From Chloroflexota bacterium (GTDB taxonomy: Bacteria > Chloroflexota > Dormibacteria > CF-121): a DNA stretch of 15,464 nt. The stretch lies in NCBI GenBank assembly GCA_005882525.1, contig VBGO01000045.1:1-15464 (forward strand), given 5' to 3'. The position numbers and the translations under genes are program-made. Of the stretch, positions 12,802 to 15,464 are shown one piece after another. Each line of letters starts with the position of its first letter. Positions within the stretch are counted from its first letter, which is position 1. The notes below the pieces were generated by a model. That model was not told where the DNA came from. It saw nothing but the letters and a program-made list of their open reading frames with translations, and did no database searches.

Positions 12802-13560
12802 CTAGACGCTTCGAACGCGTTCGACTTCGCCGGCGACGACGCTGATCCGCCTGCCGTCCTCGAGGCGGACCCGCAGCGCACCGTCTTCCTCAACGTCCTC
12901 CGCGATTCCGCGGACGAGGGAGCCATCCTGAGTGAAGGCGACGGCGTTGCCCATCATCGAGCTGCGGCTGCGCCAACCAGGCACGATCCACTCGACGCCC
13001 TGGCGATCGGCGCGCTCGTAGGCGTTGCCCAGGTCGTTCAGGATGGCCGCCAGCAACGTCTCGCGATCGACCTCTTGGCCCAACTCCAGCGCCAGCGAGC
13101 TGGCGCCCTGGGGCAGGTCCGCCGCCGATTGGTTGACGTTGAGGCCCACGCCGAGGACCACCGCCGCGCCGGCGGGACGTTCCAGCAGAATGCCGGCCAG
13201 CTTCTTGCCGTTGAGCAGGACGTCGTTCGGCCACTTGAGATCGGGCACGGCGCCGGTCGCGGTTTCGATCCCGCCGGCGACCGCCAGGGCGGCCAGCAAG
13301 GGCAGCAGGGGGAGGACATCAAGCGGCGGCCGCAGGATGACCGAAAACAGCAACGCCGTCTCCGCCGGCGCAACCCAGGCTCGGCCGAGGCGACCGCGGC
13401 CCTGATGCTGCGAATCGGTGACCACCGTCCAGCCCTGATCGGCCCCGCGGGCCGCCGCGGCGCGGGCCAGGTCCTGGGTGCTGCTACAGGCGGGCTCGTA
13501 CTGCAGTTGCCAGGTGATTTCGCCGGCGACCAGCCGCTCGCGCACTCGATCGAGAGCCAT
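12802..13560 (-). CDS. birA: Biotin--[acetyl-CoA carboxylase] ligase
   Basis: A 252-residue biotin protein ligase that activates biotin with ATP and attaches it to the lysine of biotin carrier proteins such as acetyl-CoA carboxylase. The biotin/ATP loop GRGRLGR is at 54-60, with SST-x-D before it; KWPND (about 107-111) and KLAGILLE follow. A C-terminal beta-barrel domain (about 205-250) is present. There is no N-terminal helix-turn-helix, so unlike E. coli BirA it is not a repressor. I chose the ATG at 13560, 5 bases after the stop of the EamA gene; an in-frame GTG at 13569 overlaps that stop (GTGA) and is a fair alternative. The open frame continues upstream on paper but that part overlaps the permease. 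Confidence 0.92.
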   Translation of the reverse strand: MALDRVRERLVAGEITWQLQYEPACSSTQDLARAAAARGADQGWTVVTDSQHQGRGRLGRAWVAPAETALLFSVILRPPLDVLPLLPLLAALAVAGGIETATGAVPDLKWPNDVLLNGKKLAGILLERPAGAAVVLGVGLNVNQSAADLPQGASSLALELGQEVDRETLLAAILNDLGNAYERADRQGVEWIVPGWRSRSSMMGNAVAFTQDGSLVRGIAEDVEEDGALRVRLEDGRRISVVAGEVERVRSV

Positions 13561-13565
13561 GGCGG

Positions 13566-14552
13566 TCACTGCATGGGCGCGGGGACGGCCGCATCGTGGC
13601 TGCCGGCCTGCACGACGATGATGCCGGCGACGATCACGGCCGCGCCGAAGATCTGCAGGGGTTGCAGGCGATCGCCGACGACGAGGAACGCGATCAATCC
13701 GGCGAAGACCGGCTCGGCCGTCGCGACGATGCCGGCCGACGAGGGGCGGATGGTGCGCAAGGCCCTCACGAAGAGCCCATGCGCGACCAGCGTGCCGATC
13801 AGTCCCAGCAGGCCCATCGCGACCCAGATCTTCCAGTCGGCGGGCAGGGCGGTGCCGGTGACGATGTCGAAAACCGCCCAGAGCACGCTGCCGGCGCCGA
13901 AGCCGTAGCACAGCACCGTCCAGGAGTCGAGCCGGCGGGCCAGCGTCGACGCGCGCAGGATGTAGAACGCAAAGAAGCCGGCGGACACCAGGCCCAGCAT
14001 GACACCGGGGAGGTTGACCCGGAAGAGGGATGGTTGATAGGCGCCAACGGCGAAGAAGGCGCCGAACAGCACCATCGCGAGCGCCCCCCAGACCTGGGCC
14101 GGCACCACCTCGCGCCGGTGGTACCGTTCGAACGCGGTCACCGCCACCAACCCAAGGTACTGAACCAGCAGGGCAACCGCGATGTTGATCCGGGCGATGG
14201 TCAGGTAATAGCTGACCTGCACCCCCGCCAGGCCGATGCCGCCGAAGACGGCCAGCGCGGGAAGCTCACGACGGCGCACCCGGAGCAGCACCGGCCGGAA
14301 CAGGAGCAGGGCGCCAAGGAGCCAGGCGAAGGCGAACCAGATCCGGAGTTGGGCCAGCAGCAGGGGCGAGTAGCCCAGCCTGAACAGCGCCTTGACGGCG
14401 TTGCCGCTGGCGGCGAACAGGAATGCCGAGAGCACGACGAGCCCGTAACCCGGCCGAATTGATCTCAGCGAAGACCCTTCAGCGAGCTCAGGCGACCTTT
14501 CCGTTCTTGACCAATTCGACCTTTGACCGTACAGTAATCGTTCGGGAAGCAT
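13566..14552 (-). CDS. EamA/DMT-family transporter
   Basis: A protein of up to 328 residues with about ten hydrophobic helices in two EamA repeats, the layout of drug/metabolite transporters that move small metabolites across the inner membrane. Typical marks include an FAASGNAVKALF first helix, LAQLRI before helix 2, and AEPVFAGLIAFLVVGDRL in the second repeat. Substrate cannot be told. The start is doubtful: the ATG at 14552 gives a polar 35-residue extension unusual for the family and shares bases with the ATG of the divergent gene (CATG). An in-frame CTG at 14468, preceded by AAGGG at six bases, would give a normal-length protein. It leads a two-gene unit with birA. Confidence 0.85.
   Translation of the reverse strand: MLPERLLYGQRSNWSRTERSPELAEGSSLRSIRPGYGLVVLSAFLFAASGNAVKALFRLGYSPLLLAQLRIWFAFAWLLGALLLFRPVLLRVRRRELPALAVFGGIGLAGVQVSYYLTIARINIAVALLVQYLGLVAVTAFERYHRREVVPAQVWGALAMVLFGAFFAVGAYQPSLFRVNLPGVMLGLVSAGFFAFYILRASTLARRLDSWTVLCYGFGAGSVLWAVFDIVTGTALPADWKIWVAMGLLGLIGTLVAHGLFVRALRTIRPSSAGIVATAEPVFAGLIAFLVVGDRLQPLQIFGAAVIVAGIIVVQAGSHDAAVPAPMQ
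14507..14535 (+). promoter_or_regulatory. Sigma-70-type promoter for the 14551 gene
   Basis: TTGACC (14507-14512), a 17-base spacer and TACAGT (14530-14535) make the best full -35/-10 promoter in the window. Transcription from about 14542 would leave a leader of roughly 9 bases before the ATG at 14551, or about 36 before the ATG at 14578. A second TTGACC occurs at 14523-14528 inside the spacer. Confidence 0.55.
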
Positions 14553-14901
14553 GGCTCGGACCCTCGGAAGCGGGCGGATGATCGAGCAGACCTCGGTCCA
14601 GATTTCGTCGCTCCGCGAACGGTGGCAGGCGGAGCGCGAAATGCGCTATGCCCGCCGGAACCGGATCCGCCACATCGACCGTCTGCTGGACGAGCTCGAG
14701 ATGTTGAACATCGCCGAAGAGACGCAGCTGCCGGCGGACCTGGCGGTGCGGGTCCAGCAGCTCGCCGCCGAGATGGAGCATTCGCTGGGCAACCGCGCCG
14801 CGGAGGACATCACGATCGCCGAATCGATGGACGCCCTCTACGACCTGCAGGATGGGCTGATGCTGACCCTCGACGGGGTCGTCGACGAGGAAGAGGTCTA
14901 G
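14551..14901 (+). CDS. Hypothetical helical, charged protein
   Basis: A 116-residue soluble protein I do not recognise. It is rich in Arg, Glu and Leu. Residues about 20-50 (LRERWQAEREMRYARRNRIRH as two overlapping charged blocks) and 45-80 (DRLLDELEMLN, VRVQQLAAEMEH) look like amphipathic helices, possibly coiled coil; the C-terminus is acidic (DEEEV). No membrane segment or signal peptide. The ATG at 14551 overlaps the divergent permease's ATG; an ATG at 14578 (MIEQTSVQ), preceded by a purine-rich stretch, is a good alternative start. A well-formed promoter lies just upstream. It converges with the last gene, 6 bases away. Confidence 0.65.
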   Translation: MARTLGSGRMIEQTSVQISSLRERWQAEREMRYARRNRIRHIDRLLDELEMLNIAEETQLPADLAVRVQQLAAEMEHSLGNRAAEDITIAESMDALYDLQDGLMLTLDGVVDEEEV

Positions 14902-14907
14902 CGGACC

Positions 14908-15464
14908 TCAGGGCTTTTTCTTCGACTGGCCGTTGGCGGGCGGGGTCGGCGCCGGGCCCATGCCGGGCTTGTCGGCGCTCTTGCCGTTGCCGTGATGCTT
15001 GGCGGCCAACGCCGTCGTCGATTGGTCGGCTTCCTGCAGCGCGCCGATCAGCCCATCCGCATCGGTGGTGACGCCCTTGATCTTGACCAGGAAGGCCCTC
15101 TCCCGGGCGGCGTTCGCGGTCCAGAGCGCGGCGAGGTCGCTGCCGGCGGAGACGTGCAGGTCGCGGTCGGCCGCGGCCTGCTTCGACCGGTAGTCCTTGA
15201 GCAGCGCCCGGACGATTTCATTGGTGGACCCGCGGCCTTCCACCTTGAGCACGGATTGGTTGGCCCAACCGAACACCGAGCCGACGGGAGCCTTCGCATT
15301 CGAACCGGTGATGAAGTTGTAGACACTGGAGAGCAGCGGGTCGATGATCGCGACCGGCTGCGGGCCGGCGCCGGTCCGCTGCCGCTGCAGCAGGCTATAG
15401 GCGCTGAGCAGGTCGGCGTTGGCCTGCGCGAGCGCGTCCATGCTGCGCTGCGTCGGATCGTTTT
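14908..15464 (-). CDS. Hypothetical protein, C-terminal part (start lies outside the window)
   Basis: The frame is open to the right edge of the window. An internal ATG at 15441 exists, but the upstream codons (NDPTQRS) look like continuing protein, so I treat this as partial, about 185 residues. The visible part is alanine-rich and probably helical (MDALAQANADLLSAYSLLQ; later DGLIGALQEADQSTTALAAK), with a Lys/Pro/Gly-rich tail ending GQSKKKP, which looks disordered. No family recognised. The sequence VGSVFGWANQSVLKVEGRG might bind a partner, but I see no catalytic motif. Confidence 0.55.
   Translation of the reverse strand, partial: NDPTQRSMDALAQANADLLSAYSLLQRQRTGAGPQPVAIIDPLLSSVYNFITGSNAKAPVGSVFGWANQSVLKVEGRGSTNEIVRALLKDYRSKQAAADRDLHVSAGSDLAALWTANAARERAFLVKIKGVTTDADGLIGALQEADQSTTALAAKHHGNGKSADKPGMGPAPTPPANGQSKKKP

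Noticed and set aside
12811..12824. Perfect 14-base palindrome TCGAACGCGTTCGA between DUF3465 and birA
   Set aside because: It lies inside the last codons of birA, has only a 5-pair stem once a loop is allowed and no T-run, so it is a poor terminator and may be chance.
13569..13911. N-terminal continuation of the birA frame upstream to 13911
   Set aside because: The extra residues are Arg-rich and lie within the EamA coding region; the biotin ligase homology begins at about 13560.

Overview
The window looks like chromosomal DNA from a high-GC, probably aerobic bacterium. My best guess is an uncultured soil-type lineage of Chloroflexota or the neighbouring 'Candidatus Dormibacterota'. I infer this from the heme A/heme O synthase fusion, the split b6-type cytochrome b, the A2-type oxidase motif and the many GTG starts. 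No rRNA or marker gene proves it. I see no mobile element, CRISPR array, tRNA or phage gene.

Layout. Positions 1-66 (-) hold the start of a fabH-like gene. A small heat-shock protein gene (269-781, +) and a yjbQ-type gene (825-1235, -) converge on a UUCG hairpin. A GH15-family glycoside hydrolase (1304-3316, +) starts divergently from yjbQ. Positions 3383-6644 (+) form a tightly overlapping cytochrome bc/b6f-like operon: a tiny membrane protein, a Rieske protein, a b6-type cytochrome b, a subunit-IV-type protein, a triheme membrane cytochrome c and two more tiny membrane proteins. A small TM2-like membrane protein (6660-7058) follows. Positions 7084-11850 (+) form the terminal oxidase operon: CoxB with a plastocyanin-like domain fused at its C-terminus, CoxA of the A2 (YSHPxVY) type, a CtaA-CtaB fusion for heme A synthesis, a 38-residue membrane protein and a subunit-IV-like protein. 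Then come a cupredoxin lipoprotein (11957-12352) and a DUF3465-type lipoprotein (12397-12795). On the minus strand lie birA and an EamA-type permease (12802-14552). The window ends with an unknown helical protein (14551-14901, +) and the C-terminal part of another unknown protein (14908-15464, -).

How it fits together. From quinol to oxygen the path would run: quinol, cytochrome b with the Rieske protein, triheme cytochrome c and/or a cupredoxin, the CuA centre of CoxB, then heme a and heme a3/CuB in CoxA. CtaA-CtaB supplies heme A. Two cupredoxins with different copper-loop spacings, one tethered to CoxB and one a lipoprotein, suggest that blue copper proteins carry electrons to this oxidase or act in copper handling.

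Regulation. Several genes have a -10 element (TAGACT, TATCCT, TACGAT or GATAAT) ending only 6-8 bases before the start codon. This suggests leaderless mRNAs. Within operons, starts often overlap stops (TGATG, ATGA), which suggests translational coupling.

The features most worth a second look are the CoxB-cupredoxin fusion, the apparent loss of a helix and the fourth histidine in the CtaA half of the fusion, the Cys-flanked low-complexity insert in the triheme cytochrome, the four tiny unannotated membrane proteins, and the promoter pattern.
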